Of a stretch of 57,864 nt of DNA, positions 16,524-25,829 are shown piece by piece. The DNA is from CBFGRV01 sp965651265. GTDB taxonomy: Bacteria > Bacteroidota > Rhodothermia > Rhodothermales > VXPQ01. Numbering within the stretch: the stretch's first letter is position 1; each line of letters opens with the position of its first letter. Below the pieces are notes generated by a model. That model saw only the letters and a list, made by a program, of their open reading frames with translations, was not told the origin of the DNA and searched no databases. Location: NCBI GenBank assembly GCA_965651265.1, contig CBFGRV010000020.1:1-57864 (forward strand). The letters are read 5' to 3'. The position numbers and the translations under genes were made by a program.

Positions 16524-17552
16524 TTGTCTGCCGATCTGATCAACACCTTCGCCCACGCTGCGGCGGCGCTCGTGCCGGTCTCCGTGTTCCTGGGATCGCT
16601 CGTGCTCCTGGATAGCTACAAGCTCGTTCGACCGCGTTGGGTGGGTTACGCGCTCCTCGCCGGCGCAGGCGCGGCGTTTGCCAGCTATCTCATCCAGACC
16701 CAGGTCATCGCGGGTACGGCCATCGACTTTGCCGATCTTTCACGATACGTGGCGCCGCTCGTAGAAGAGGCGGCCAAAGCCATTTTCATCGTCCTCCTGA
16801 TACGAAGCCATCGCGTCGGCTTCCAGGTGGATGCCGCCATCCTGGGTTTCGCCGTCGGTACCGGATTCGCGCTGAGCGAGAACCTCTATTATCTGGCGAC
16901 TCACTCCGGCATGAGCCTTTTCACATGGCTGCTGCGCGGCCTGGGCACGGCCATGATGCACGGCGGAACCACGTGTCTATTCGCCATCATCGCAAAAACG
17001 CTTTCCGAGCGCGCGATTACCCCGCGTCCGTTCTTCGTTGCGGTCTGCACCGGACTCGTTGTCGCTTATGCCGTGCACTCGGCATTCAACCACTTCATTC
17101 TTCCGCCGCTCGCAATGACGGCGCTCATTCTGGGCGTTCTGCCCGTCCTTATCGTAATCGTCTTCCAGCAGAGCGAGAAGATGACTCGAGGCTGGCTGGG
17201 CACGGGCTTCGATACCGATCAGGACCTACTGGCGGCACTCACATTCGACGATGTAAGCTCCAACCCCGTCGGCAAGTACCTGCAGAATCTGCGCGATCAC
17301 TTCCCGGGTGAGGTGGTCGCCGACATGTTGTGTCTGCTCCGACTGCGGGCGGAATTGGCGATCAAGGCGAAGGGTATCCTGATGATGCGCGAGGCCGGAT
17401 ACCGCGTCGAACCCGGCGACGACGTGCAGGGGATGCTGGATGAAATCGAGTACCTGAAGAAAAGCATCGGTCCCACCGGCATGCTCGCGCTGACACCATT
17501 TCTGGATGGTTCTGCGCGCGAATCGTGGCAGATTCACCTGCTAAAAACATGA
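16524..17552 (+). CDS. PrsW-family intramembrane metalloprotease
   Basis: 342 residues from TTG 16524; no better start is visible. Several membrane helices cover the first 220 residues. The PrsW signature is clear: YVAPLVEEAAKAIF with the Glu pair at 81-82, GFAVGTGFALSENLYYL, and a later His-containing helix (AVHSAFNHFILPP). The cytoplasmic C-terminal 120 residues are helical and hydrophilic. In Bacillus the family cleaves anti-sigma factors at site 1. Here an anti-sigma factor is encoded about 4 kb upstream on the same strand, so a functional link is possible but unproven. The gene converges with the peptidase gene at 17557 with 4 bases between. Confidence 0.9.
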   Translation: MSADLINTFAHAAAALVPVSVFLGSLVLLDSYKLVRPRWVGYALLAGAGAAFASYLIQTQVIAGTAIDFADLSRYVAPLVEEAAKAIFIVLLIRSHRVGFQVDAAILGFAVGTGFALSENLYYLATHSGMSLFTWLLRGLGTAMMHGGTTCLFAIIAKTLSERAITPRPFFVAVCTGLVVAYAVHSAFNHFILPPLAMTALILGVLPVLIVIVFQQSEKMTRGWLGTGFDTDQDLLAALTFDDVSSNPVGKYLQNLRDHFPGEVVADMLCLLRLRAELAIKAKGILMMREAGYRVEPGDDVQGMLDEIEYLKKSIGPTGMLALTPFLDGSARESWQIHLLKT

Positions 17553-17556
17553 TCGC

Positions 17557-18408
17557 CTAGAGGGCCTTCGACGCCCCCTCATCCTGGTCTCCCATCCCCG
17601 GGTTGCGGCGTCCGCGCCGATATCCGAGCAAGAAAAAGATGAGTGCGGACAGAGGCAGAGCAGCGAAAAGCAATCGTCTTCCGGATAATCCTGAATCTGC
17701 CGGCCCAACGGCGCTGGCTACCGTTCTCGCCGGCGTGCCGGCGATTTCGTCCTCTGTCTTGGGAATCTCCTGAACCTCCGGCTCGTCGTTGAAAACAAGA
17801 GCCGCCGCGACGGCTTCCGGCCCGATCAATTCCTCCACGTAGGCCCTGTACGAATTGGGGAAAAGCGCCACATGGTAATGCGGCGGCCAGCGCTCCCTTG
17901 TGACGTCTAGAACCTTCCGATTCTCGAGCCGCAGGAGGACAGACTCCAGCCATGCACGAGCACGCTGATTATCGCTGATGCGCAGATCGATGGCGATGCC
18001 GGCAGGGTGTACGGACAGCTCATGTGAATTGCGTGGCTGCTCCGATCGTGGCCGGGTGAGGCTGGTCACGACGAGCTGCTCACCTGTTCCTTCATGGTAC
18101 TGCCGGGCCAGCCGCTCGATGAACATCCGTACCTCCGGCCGTGCGTACGGATACGAAACGCTGCCCAGTACTTCATAATGATCGTTTCCCGGAAGCGCGA
18201 CGAACTTGCCCGCCTGGATGAGGGTGTCTAGATCTTCCGGGGTATCAACGAATGTGTAGCCCAGCTCCTTCGCGATGTTGTTTTGACGCATCATGGACGT
18301 CGGCGAGCCGCGAAGAGACACTTCGACACTCAGGTCGGCGGCCCCAACGGGAAGGGCGAAGAGCGTCAGCGCCATCAGGGCGCACAGGATAGGCCTGGAT
18401 CGACTCAT
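17557..18408 (-). CDS. membrane-anchored M15/LAS-like metallopeptidase (DUF5715-like)
   Basis: 283 residues. A signal peptide (first 23 residues, cleavage near VGAAD) is followed by a globular domain and a C-terminal membrane helix (LLFAALPLSALIFFLLGY) ending in a basic tail. The core has VTSLTRPRSEQPRNSHELS, then SVHPAGIAIDL (His134, Asp141) and HYHVAL (His177, His179). This is the HxxxxxxD plus HxH zinc pattern of LAS peptidases such as D-Ala-D-Ala carboxypeptidases and MepA. Known relatives cleave peptidoglycan peptides; catalysis here is inferred from the intact ligands. The closest family I recall is DUF5715. It is monocistronic on the minus strand. Confidence 0.72.
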   Translation of the reverse strand: MSRSRPILCALMALTLFALPVGAADLSVEVSLRGSPTSMMRQNNIAKELGYTFVDTPEDLDTLIQAGKFVALPGNDHYEVLGSVSYPYARPEVRMFIERLARQYHEGTGEQLVVTSLTRPRSEQPRNSHELSVHPAGIAIDLRISDNQRARAWLESVLLRLENRKVLDVTRERWPPHYHVALFPNSYRAYVEELIGPEAVAAALVFNDEPEVQEIPKTEDEIAGTPARTVASAVGPADSGLSGRRLLFAALPLSALIFFLLGYRRGRRNPGMGDQDEGASKAL

Positions 18409-18706
18409 TTCCTCATCTGGTCACAACCCCGACAACTACTCAGATGACTACAGGAAGCAGATCGAGCGTACGGGCGCTCACCTCGCCTCGCAAATGGACA
18501 CCACAATATCTCAACGCATCGATGGCGTCACAGTTCGGTTACAATGGTAACCTCTTATGATTCGACGACTTACATGCTCAAGAGGGTTCATACAAGAATG
18601 GATCGAAAACCATTCCAATCCGATCGTCGCGCCTCATGTAGGTTGTGAATATCGGCGTGAGTTGCTACCGTAGGGGCACCTTCGACGATCAGGCCAATTC
18701 TGTATC
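18409..18706. other. gene-free stretch between divergent peptidase and cytochrome lipoprotein genes
   Basis: About 298 bases that must hold both divergent promoters. The only structure I see is the palindrome at 18537-18552. No convincing ORF or RNA gene is visible. Confidence 0.5.
18537..18552. promoter_or_regulatory. palindrome GGTTAC-AATG-GTAACC
   Basis: A perfect 6-bp inverted repeat with a 4-base centre in the divergent intergenic region, about 155 bases upstream of the cytochrome lipoprotein start and 130 bases from the peptidase start. It is a possible regulator site; no regulator gene is adjacent. Confidence 0.3.
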
Positions 18707-21700
18707 ATGAAGTACCGCTACGCGGCCGTCTTGCTGATCTCCCTTGTCGCCTGGATGGCATGCCGATCACCTCGTGACACGGCGCATCCGACACCGGAAT
18801 CCTTTGAGGAACCTATCAAAGCGACGGAAGGGCAAGATGCCGCCCTGACCCTGAGCCCGGAAGAGGCGGCAAGCTTCGCCGCACGCATCCAAGAGCAGGT
18901 GGATGCTCGGGCGCCGCACGGCCTGGTGCTCACGCTGTGGGCGACCGAACAGCTCATCGAAGATCCGATCGCGATCGATGTCGACGAGCGCGGCATGGTG
19001 TTCGTCACCGGCTCCGGACGATCCGGCGGCCTCCTCGACATCCGCGGACATCCGACCTGGGTCGCTCCGGCCCTCGCGATGCAAACGGTCGAAGAACACG
19101 AGAGCTTCCTCAAGCAAGAGCTCGCGCCGGAGCGCAGCAGTGAGAACGAGTGGCTACCCGACTTCAATGCCGACGGCTCTCGAGACTGGCGCGACCTGAC
19201 CGTCAATACAGACAGGGTGTACATCATATCGGACGCCGATGGAGACGGCCTCGCCGACCGAGCCCACATTCTGATCGAGAATTTCAACCGGGTCGTGACA
19301 GACGTAGCCGGCGGGTTGTTGGCCTTCAATGGCCATCTGTACGTGTCGGCGGCGCCGGATCTGTGGCTCATGGAGGATGCCGCAAAGACCGGCCGCATCG
19401 CCGACAAGCACATCATCAGCACCGGCTTCGGCGTCCATCCCGGGTTCTTTGGACACGGGATGTCCGGAATCGCGGTCGGGCCGGAGGGGCGCATCTACTG
19501 GTCGGTGGGAGACATGGGCTACAATGTCACGGGTACGGACGGCCGCCAGTGGGTGAATCCGAATGAGGGCGCAATCTTCCGTGCTTTCCCGGACGGCAGT
19601 GGCTTCGAAGTGTTCGCGACCGGCCTCCGAAACACGCACGAATTCGCGTTCGACGAATACGGGAATCTGATCAGCGTCGACAACGACGGTGACCATCCCG
19701 GCGAAGAGGAGCGCGTCGTCTACATCGTCGAAGGGTCCGACAGCGGGTGGCGCACGAACTGGCAGTACGGCAAGTACACGGACGAGCGCAACAACGCCTA
19801 CAAGGTGTGGATGGATGAGGAGCTCTTCAAACCGCATTTCGACGGCCAGGCCGCCTACATCCTCCCGCCGATCGCGAACTACCATGCGGGCCCGGCCGGC
19901 ATGGCTTACAACCCGGGCACGGCACTCAGCGAGGACTGGCTCGACTACTTCTTCGTGGCCGAGTACACCGGCACGCCCGCGACGTCGAACGTCTATGCAT
20001 TCCGGCTGGAGGAAAAGGGAGCGGGGTTCGAGCTCGCGGATGACACGGCCGCTGTCAGCGGTATTCTCCCCGTAGGCATGGCATTCGGTCCGGATGGCGC
20101 CCTTTATCTCGCCGATTGGATCGATGGGTGGGGATCGAAAGGCGCCGGTCGAATATGGCGCCTGGCCGCCGAGGGCGACCCTTCGCCGATCCGCAACGAG
20201 ACGATGGAGCTTCTGGCGGCCGACTTCAGTTTGCTTCGCGTCAGTCGGCTCACGTCGCATCTCGAGCATCCCGATCTGCGTGTGCGCAGGAAGGCGCAGT
20301 TCGAGCTAGCCGCACGAAGCGAAGCCGATGCCCTTCGTGAAGTCCTGCGGCGGAGCGAAAACCGGCTTGCCCGGATCCACGCGCTGTGGGGCCTCTGGCA
20401 GCTCGCCCTTGACGATGCCTGGGGTGCCGATCGCCTCGTGCCGTACCTCAGTGATTCCGATCCGGAGATCCGCGCGCAGGCCGCGAAGATTCTGGGTGAC
20501 GTCCAATACTATCCCGCCGCGAGCGCACTTGTCCCCCTCGTAAGCGACTCCTCGGCGCGCGTTCGCTTTTTCGCGACGGAGGCCCTCGGAAGGATGGAGC
20601 ACGAGGAGGCCTTCGAGCCGATCGTGCAGATGCTCGAAGCGAATGCAGGTAAGGACGTTTACCTCCGGCACGCGGGCTCAATTGCGCTGTCCCGGCTTGA
20701 CGCAGCCGCACGCCTTGCCGGATTGAGCCGGCATCCATCCAAACACGTGCGCCTCGCAGCCGTAGTCGCGCTACGCCGCATGGGCAATCCGGCCGTGACC
20801 GCCTTCCTGGACGATCCCGACCAGGATGTCGTGACCGAAGCGGCGCGTGCGATCAACGACGACGGGGGCATCGTCGATGCCATCCCGCAGCTGGCGTCCA
20901 TCCTCACAGAGACGCCGCACTCGTCCGAACCTCTACTCCGTCGCGTGCTTAACGCGAACCTGCGATCCGGTACGACGGAGGATGCCGATCGTGTTGCGGC
21001 GTATGCGCTTCGCGAGGATGCACCGACTCCGATGCGCGTGGAGGCCGTGGACATCCTCGGTGTCTGGCCGGATCCGTCGCCGTTTGATCGGGTGGATGGA
21101 TTATACCTGGGCCCCGCGCCACGGACACCCGAACCGATTCAGGAGATCGCTACTGCGGCGTTCACGACCTTGCTCACCGGCACCGCGCCGGCGGAGGTGA
21201 AGGTCGCAGCCGCGCGTGCGGCATCACGCCTCGACCTTAGTACTATCACCCCGACACTTGCCGATCGCCTCAGCAATGATAAGGCCCCTGCCGTCCGCGC
21301 GGCCGCCCTCTCCGCGCTACAGGATCTCGGCTGGCCTCAGATGCAGGAATCCATCGAGCTCGCGTTGAACGATTCCGAGGCTGAAGTCCGGCTGATGGCC
21401 CTCTCGGTCCTTCCCGACGCCGGCCTCGCCGCCGCGACGACCGCAACGCTTCTATCCCGGGCCCTGGATGGTGGCACCGTCGCCGAGCAGCAGAGTGCGC
21501 TCGCGTCCCTTGCCGATATCGACGCCCCGGAGGCCCACGACATCCTCGAAACACAAATGGAGCGCCTCGCCGCCGGTGCCGTGCCCGAGGATGTGCAACT
21601 CGACGTACTCGAAGCCGCCGTTTCGAGCTCATCTGACCGCCTCCGGGAACAGGCCAATGCCTTTCGGGCGTCGACCTCCCCGTTCATTGGGATCGAGTAC

Positions 21701-21982
21701 GGTGGAGATCCCCGCCGTGGCTCCCGTATCTATTACCAGAACCAGGCAGCCCAGTGCACCCGCTGCCACGCTATTTTCGAGATAGGCGGAGCGGTAGGGC
21801 CAAACCTGGAGGGCGTCGGTTCGAGGCTTACGCGCGAAGAGCTGGCCGAGTCGCTCATCGATCCGAGTGCGCAGATCGCGGTCGGCTATGGTGAAGGGGT
21901 GTCCGCTATGCCCCCGATGGGCTACGTTCTGACACCCATGCAGCTCCGAGACATCGTGGCCTTTCTTGCCTCACTCGAATGA
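18707..21982 (+). CDS. PVC-type heme-binding lipoprotein: sorbosone-dehydrogenase-like propeller, HEAT repeats, cytochrome c
   Basis: 1091 residues. A lipoprotein signal (LLISLVAWMAC, lipid Cys19) starts the protein. Residues about 60-480 form a membrane-bound-dehydrogenase-type propeller with the family blocks HGMSGIAVGPEGRIYWSVGD, NPNEGAIFR, GLRNTHEFAFDEYGNL, DNDGDHPGEEERV and LPVGMAFGPDGALYLADW. Residues about 500-970 are HEAT repeats (AxxxLGxxxxxxAxxxLxxLLxDxxxxVR type). A C-terminal cytochrome c domain has CTRCH at 1017-1021 and a likely Met ligand in MPPMGY. The family is abundant in Planctomycetes/Verrucomicrobia and occurs in Bacteroidota-like genomes. Electron transfer from an unknown, perhaps sugar, substrate is inferred. 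It is monocistronic. Confidence 0.9.
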   Translation: MKYRYAAVLLISLVAWMACRSPRDTAHPTPESFEEPIKATEGQDAALTLSPEEAASFAARIQEQVDARAPHGLVLTLWATEQLIEDPIAIDVDERGMVFVTGSGRSGGLLDIRGHPTWVAPALAMQTVEEHESFLKQELAPERSSENEWLPDFNADGSRDWRDLTVNTDRVYIISDADGDGLADRAHILIENFNRVVTDVAGGLLAFNGHLYVSAAPDLWLMEDAAKTGRIADKHIISTGFGVHPGFFGHGMSGIAVGPEGRIYWSVGDMGYNVTGTDGRQWVNPNEGAIFRAFPDGSGFEVFATGLRNTHEFAFDEYGNLISVDNDGDHPGEEERVVYIVEGSDSGWRTNWQYGKYTDERNNAYKVWMDEELFKPHFDGQAAYILPPIANYHAGPAGMAYNPGTALSEDWLDYFFVAEYTGTPATSNVYAFRLEEKGAGFELADDTAAVSGILPVGMAFGPDGALYLADWIDGWGSKGAGRIWRLAAEGDPSPIRNETMELLAADFSLLRVSRLTSHLEHPDLRVRRKAQFELAARSEADALREVLRRSENRLARIHALWGLWQLALDDAWGADRLVPYLSDSDPEIRAQAAKILGDVQYYPAASALVPLVSDSSARVRFFATEALGRMEHEEAFEPIVQMLEANAGKDVYLRHAGSIALSRLDAAARLAGLSRHPSKHVRLAAVVALRRMGNPAVTAFLDDPDQDVVTEAARAINDDGGIVDAIPQLASILTETPHSSEPLLRRVLNANLRSGTTEDADRVAAYALREDAPTPMRVEAVDILGVWPDPSPFDRVDGLYLGPAPRTPEPIQEIATAAFTTLLTGTAPAEVKVAAARAASRLDLSTITPTLADRLSNDKAPAVRAAALSALQDLGWPQMQESIELALNDSEAEVRLMALSVLPDAGLAAATTATLLSRALDGGTVAEQQSALASLADIDAPEAHDILETQMERLAAGAVPEDVQLDVLEAAVSSSSDRLREQANAFRASTSPFIGIEYGGDPRRGSRIYYQNQAAQCTRCHAIFEIGGAVGPNLEGVGSRLTREELAESLIDPSAQIAVGYGEGVSAMPPMGYVLTPMQLRDIVAFLASLE

Positions 21983-22032
21983 GTGCTTACTGACGCTTTA
22001 TGTTTTTTTGAGATGGAGGTTATGTTTCCGGG

Positions 22033-22074
22033 CTAGATGTGTCTAGATACATAGGAATCAGTACATAGGGATCA
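22033..22074. repeat. two nested short direct repeats upstream of the SprT-like gene
   Basis: CTAGAT occurs at 22033-22038 and 22043-22048, exactly 10 bases apart. A 13-mer TACATAGG(A/G)ATCA occurs at 22048-22060 and 22062-22074 with one mismatch and a 14-base period. The block ends 25 bases before ATG 22100. It could be a tandem regulator site or slippage remnants. Confidence 0.4.
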
Positions 22075-22099
22075 ATTTGCGCAATTAACGTCCTTCCAC

Positions 22100-22702
22100 A
22101 TGCCCGACACCAGAGTAGCCCGAGTCAGTCTCACCGAGATACGCGATCGCGCCTACGGCCTGATGCACCTACTTGGCCGCGATGTCCTTGGCTTTCCCAT
22201 TCAGGCGCTCGGGTGGCATGTCGAATTCGATCGCGCGAAACGCCGGCTCGGGATCTGTAAATGGAAGGTGAACGGGCGGAAGGTGCGCATCATCTCCCTC
22301 TCACGCTACTATGCGCTGGAGGGTGGATGGTCACTCATGGAGGATGTGGTCCGTCACGAGATCGCGCATGCCATCGATTTCGAAACACGTGGTAAGAGCG
22401 ATCACGGGCCTAGATGGCAGGAGATCGCACGTCGTGTCGGCGCCGATCCCACGCGCCTGTACGATGGGGACGATGTGAATAGTCCTCCGTCGAAATACGT
22501 CGGCATTTGTCTACATTGTGGAGCCGAGCAGCCATTCTACCGTAGAGTCAGCCGCGCGTACGCGTGTCCGGCATGCTGCCGAAAACACGCCCGCGGTAGG
22601 TTTTCCGAGCGATTTCGGCTCCGCATCGTCGAACGGGCAAACAATCACGATGTAAAGCCGCTCCAGAAGGCGGCATCGGCCCGATCTGCAAACTCGTCGT
22701 GA
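22100..22702 (+). CDS. SprT-like zinc metalloprotease family protein
   Basis: 200 residues. The catalytic motif is HEIAHAID at 86-93, and a later SDHGPRWQEIARRVGADP matches the conserved SprT segment supplying further residues. A zinc ribbon follows (CLHCG... CPACC near 137-160). SprT relatives (Spartan in eukaryotes) cleave DNA-protein crosslinks; bacterial members are mostly uncharacterised, so the precise role here is open. Length is near normal. It is followed 23 bases later by a small membrane protein on the same strand. Confidence 0.88.
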   Translation: MPDTRVARVSLTEIRDRAYGLMHLLGRDVLGFPIQALGWHVEFDRAKRRLGICKWKVNGRKVRIISLSRYYALEGGWSLMEDVVRHEIAHAIDFETRGKSDHGPRWQEIARRVGADPTRLYDGDDVNSPPSKYVGICLHCGAEQPFYRRVSRAYACPACCRKHARGRFSERFRLRIVERANNHDVKPLQKAASARSANSS

Positions 22703-22725
22703 TCTAATAACAGCGCTCCACACCT

Positions 22726-23094
22726 ATGGCCTGGGACGTACGGCAAACCTACTACTACCTCGTCTGCTTCGCGACGCTGATCATGATCATCATCGGCATC
22801 GTGGGCGCCGTTCGGAACGCGCTCGACCTCGCCCTCCCTGAAGTGCCGCATCGTCCGAGTGCAGCAGACATGTACCAGCGGTATCCCCGGCCGGCCGCTG
22901 AGCAGGGAACCGAGTTACCATTTACGCGAGAGGAGCTCGAGGCCATGGCCGAAGAAGAAGCCGAGACCTTCCGTCGTCAGGCCGTCCGCCGTGCCATTCG
23001 AAGCCTCATCGGCAGCCTGGCGCTCGTCCTCGTGGCCGCGCCTGTATATCTCTACCACTGGCGTCGGGTCCGCGGGGACGAGCGCTCGGCCTGA
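22726..23094 (+). CDS. small two-helix membrane protein (possibly DUF5671-like)
   Basis: 122 residues with two membrane helices, YYYLVCFATLIMIIIGIVGAV near the N-terminus and SLIGSLALVLVAAPVYLY near the C-terminus. They are separated by an acidic loop (FTREELEAMAEEEAETF). The R-x-T-Y-Y-Y-L-V opening resembles the DUF5671 domain as I remember it, but I am not sure. No function is known. It converges on the S9 peptidase gene with 5 bases between stop codons. Confidence 0.7.
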   Translation: MAWDVRQTYYYLVCFATLIMIIIGIVGAVRNALDLALPEVPHRPSAADMYQRYPRPAAEQGTELPFTREELEAMAEEEAETFRRQAVRRAIRSLIGSLALVLVAAPVYLYHWRRVRGDERSA

Positions 23095-23099
23095 CTCTC

Positions 23100-25829
23100 C
23101 TAGTCGCCCCCTCCGCTTTCGCCTACCAACTCCGCGACGACAACAGCTCCGCCCATCTGGGGTAGCGATTGTTCTGTCCGGACGATCTCGCGGCTATCGA
23201 CGTCGATCCAGAGTATGGTGGACCCGGGAGCTCCCTCGGCAGAGGAGATCTCGACGCGATGTGCATCGAACGTGCCCGCGGGAACCGTCACGCTCTCGGT
23301 ACCCTTGACCTCGAGTCGCATGCGCTTGACCTTTTGGGTCATCAAATCGAACGTCGGATACGTCACGGCATACCCATCTTCAAGTGGGAGGGACGCCACA
23401 ACTAGATCTCCGCCTGCACCATCACTGTAAATCGGACCTTCCAGATCCACGGAGACGGGCTGCTCGTTCCCCTGCATATTGAAGGTGCCCTCGATGCGCG
23501 AGTCACTATACGTGAGATCGACCATGACGGGCCCCTGCTGCAGGTGGCGCTCACGCGGCTGAAGTATCTCTTTGGCGAGGATTTCAACATCCTGTACCTC
23601 GCCCATAGGTCCGCGGGTGATCTCCGTGATACGCCAACCCTCTGTGGTCTCCTCGACGGTGCGCGTTACGTCCATGGTCATTTCCTGCTCCTGCACCTTG
23701 ATGGTCGCGACATAGGCATCCATGTCCGGCTCGAGGTCCCGAATCGGCGCGGGTAGGTCCGCCGAGAGTTCCGATTCATCCAGAGGCTTGGGAAGCTCAA
23801 CCGTAGCCGGATCTACGGTGATCTCTTCCAGGCGATTCGCGATGTTCTCGGGTACATCCTCCTGATGGCGCCCACCCAGGTGCTCGGCAAGGAACCGCTC
23901 GATGGACACGATCATCGCGAGGCGATTCTCTTCGCCGCGGAAGCCGTGTCCTTCATCCGGCGCCACGAGGTACTGGACAGGAAAGCCACGATCTCGAAGG
24001 GCCACCACGATCTGATCACTCTCATGCTGCTTAACGCGGGGATCGTTCGCACCCTGAATGACGAGGAGAGGATCCTCGATTCGATCGGCCGAGAATAGTG
24101 GGGATTGCTCGCGAAGCCGCTCGGCATCGGCCGGGTTATTCGGATCGCCCATTCGCTCGTGGAACATCTTGATGGCCGGCTTCCAGTAGGGGGGCACCGA
24201 CTCGAGCAGCGTGAACAGATTGCTGGGTCCAACGATGTCTACCCCGGCCGCGTAAAGCTCAGGAGTGAACGCAAGGCCGGCCAGCGTCGCGTATCCGCCG
24301 TACGAGCCACCCATGATGGCGACGCGATCCGGATCTGCATAGCCCTGCTCGATCAGCCACTTGACGCCGTCCGAGATGTCGTGCTGCATCGCCCCCGTAC
24401 CCCATTCCTTGTTGCCCGCGTTCAGGAATTCCTTACCGTAGCCGGTCGAGCCGCGGAAATTTGGCTGAAGCACGACATAGCCTCGATTGGCAAGGAACTG
24501 TGCGAAGGAATCATACCCATACACGTCGCGCGCCCAGGGTCCTCCGTGCGGGAATACAATCGCGGGGAGATTTTGAGGTTCAAGGCCCTTCGGGAGCGTC
24601 AAATACGCGGGAATTTCCAGCCCGTCCCGCGCTGTATAACGAACCGCCCGCATCTCGGAAAGGTGCTCTGTGGGCAGTTCTGGACGTGACTCGTAGAGCT
24701 TCTCGATCGTCCGTGCGTCGCGATCAAAAAGGTAGACGGAGCCGGGGTCGACATCGCGCTGGACCGTTACCAGCATCTTTCGCTCGTCCTTCGTCATCCC
24801 CCCGGGGTAGATGTCCCCCTCGGGCAGGTTGGCGCGGAGGAACTCGAGATCGGCCGCGAACTCCTGGTCACGTGCATAAATCCGCACACGGTCGCCGATA
24901 TAGTAGGTAGCCAGCAGCTCGTCGGTCAGATCCGTGAAGATGGCGCCGGCAAAATCGGACTCGTCATCAGGATCGCGCTCGACCAGATCCTCGTCACCGG
25001 ATTCCAGATCGAACAGCACGAGCTCCACGAGATCGCGTTCGCCCTTGTTCGTCATCAGAAACACCCGTTTGCCGTCCGGATGGAAACGCAGGACGCCGCA
25101 CGCCTCCAGAATCGTGCAGGTGTAGACGACCTCGAGGGAGCCATCCTCCTTGATACGGCTGATCTCCATGTCCCCGGTGTCCGGATCCATACGCGATGCA
25201 AGGCGGAGATTGCCATCCAGGTCGAAATCCCATCCTACGATGTTCTGCTCGTTCTGGAAGATGAGTTCACGTTCGCCCGTTCGGATGTTCAGCCGATACA
25301 CGTCGTGCAGTTGTGGGTCACGATCGTTGAGACCGACGTAAATGATCTCTGGAAGATCGTCCGGGGTGTATAGGATCTGTGCGCGGACATCTTCGAGTGG
25401 AGTCAGATTGCGCGCAGAAGGCACGCCGGTGCCGGCGTCCGCCTCGTCGTCAGGATCGACGGCGTACACATTGAAATTCTCGTTGCCGCCCTTATCCTGC
25501 ACGTAGAGAATGAAATCGCCATCCTCGCTCCAGAAGTATCCGGGGACCGGCCGTTCGTCTGCGGTTAGGGGGCGAGCCGCGTCGAATGGCTCGTCGGCGG
25601 CCTTAACCCAGATGTTCATCACGTCGTTATAGGGCTTCCGAAAGGCGATATACGCCCCATCGGGTGAAATCTGGGCACTGGCAATCTCGGGATCGCCGAA
25701 GAACAATTCGCGATCGATGAGAGGTGGCTGGCCGGTGTCCTGTGCCTGAACGTGGTTCGAGGTGGCGGCCAGAAGGAAAGCCCCAAAGAGGAGGATTCCG
25801 TAGAGCGGTGACAATGTGCGACGTAACAT
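23100..25829 (-). CDS. secreted S9-family serine peptidase (prolyl oligopeptidase-like) with extra C-terminal domain
   Basis: 909 residues from ATG 25829. The frame is open 132 bases further upstream, but the sequence MLRRTLSPLYGILLFGAFLL...VQAQ is a clear signal peptide and fixes the start. A TolB-like propeller spans about 30-380. The alpha/beta hydrolase follows with the nucleophile in GGSYGG (about Ser506), Asp in NDPRVKQH (about 595) and His in DEGHGF (about 626). Unusually, about 230 residues follow the hydrolase, including a beta-rich DUF3108-like segment (VTVPAGTFDAHRVEI). The enzyme probably acts on periplasmic or extracellular peptides. It is divergent from the patatin gene. Confidence 0.92.
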   Translation of the reverse strand: MLRRTLSPLYGILLFGAFLLAATSNHVQAQDTGQPPLIDRELFFGDPEIASAQISPDGAYIAFRKPYNDVMNIWVKAADEPFDAARPLTADERPVPGYFWSEDGDFILYVQDKGGNENFNVYAVDPDDEADAGTGVPSARNLTPLEDVRAQILYTPDDLPEIIYVGLNDRDPQLHDVYRLNIRTGERELIFQNEQNIVGWDFDLDGNLRLASRMDPDTGDMEISRIKEDGSLEVVYTCTILEACGVLRFHPDGKRVFLMTNKGERDLVELVLFDLESGDEDLVERDPDDESDFAGAIFTDLTDELLATYYIGDRVRIYARDQEFAADLEFLRANLPEGDIYPGGMTKDERKMLVTVQRDVDPGSVYLFDRDARTIEKLYESRPELPTEHLSEMRAVRYTARDGLEIPAYLTLPKGLEPQNLPAIVFPHGGPWARDVYGYDSFAQFLANRGYVVLQPNFRGSTGYGKEFLNAGNKEWGTGAMQHDISDGVKWLIEQGYADPDRVAIMGGSYGGYATLAGLAFTPELYAAGVDIVGPSNLFTLLESVPPYWKPAIKMFHERMGDPNNPADAERLREQSPLFSADRIEDPLLVIQGANDPRVKQHESDQIVVALRDRGFPVQYLVAPDEGHGFRGEENRLAMIVSIERFLAEHLGGRHQEDVPENIANRLEEITVDPATVELPKPLDESELSADLPAPIRDLEPDMDAYVATIKVQEQEMTMDVTRTVEETTEGWRITEITRGPMGEVQDVEILAKEILQPRERHLQQGPVMVDLTYSDSRIEGTFNMQGNEQPVSVDLEGPIYSDGAGGDLVVASLPLEDGYAVTYPTFDLMTQKVKRMRLEVKGTESVTVPAGTFDAHRVEISSAEGAPGSTILWIDVDSREIVRTEQSLPQMGGAVVVAELVGESGGGD

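Noticed and set aside
19154..20269. A 371-residue open frame opposite the cytochrome lipoprotein
   Set aside because: Shadow of a well-supported gene in a GC-rich stretch; no domain.
21983..22020. T-rich run after the cytochrome gene as an intrinsic terminator
   Set aside because: A run of seven Ts is present, but I find no stable GC-rich stem just before it.
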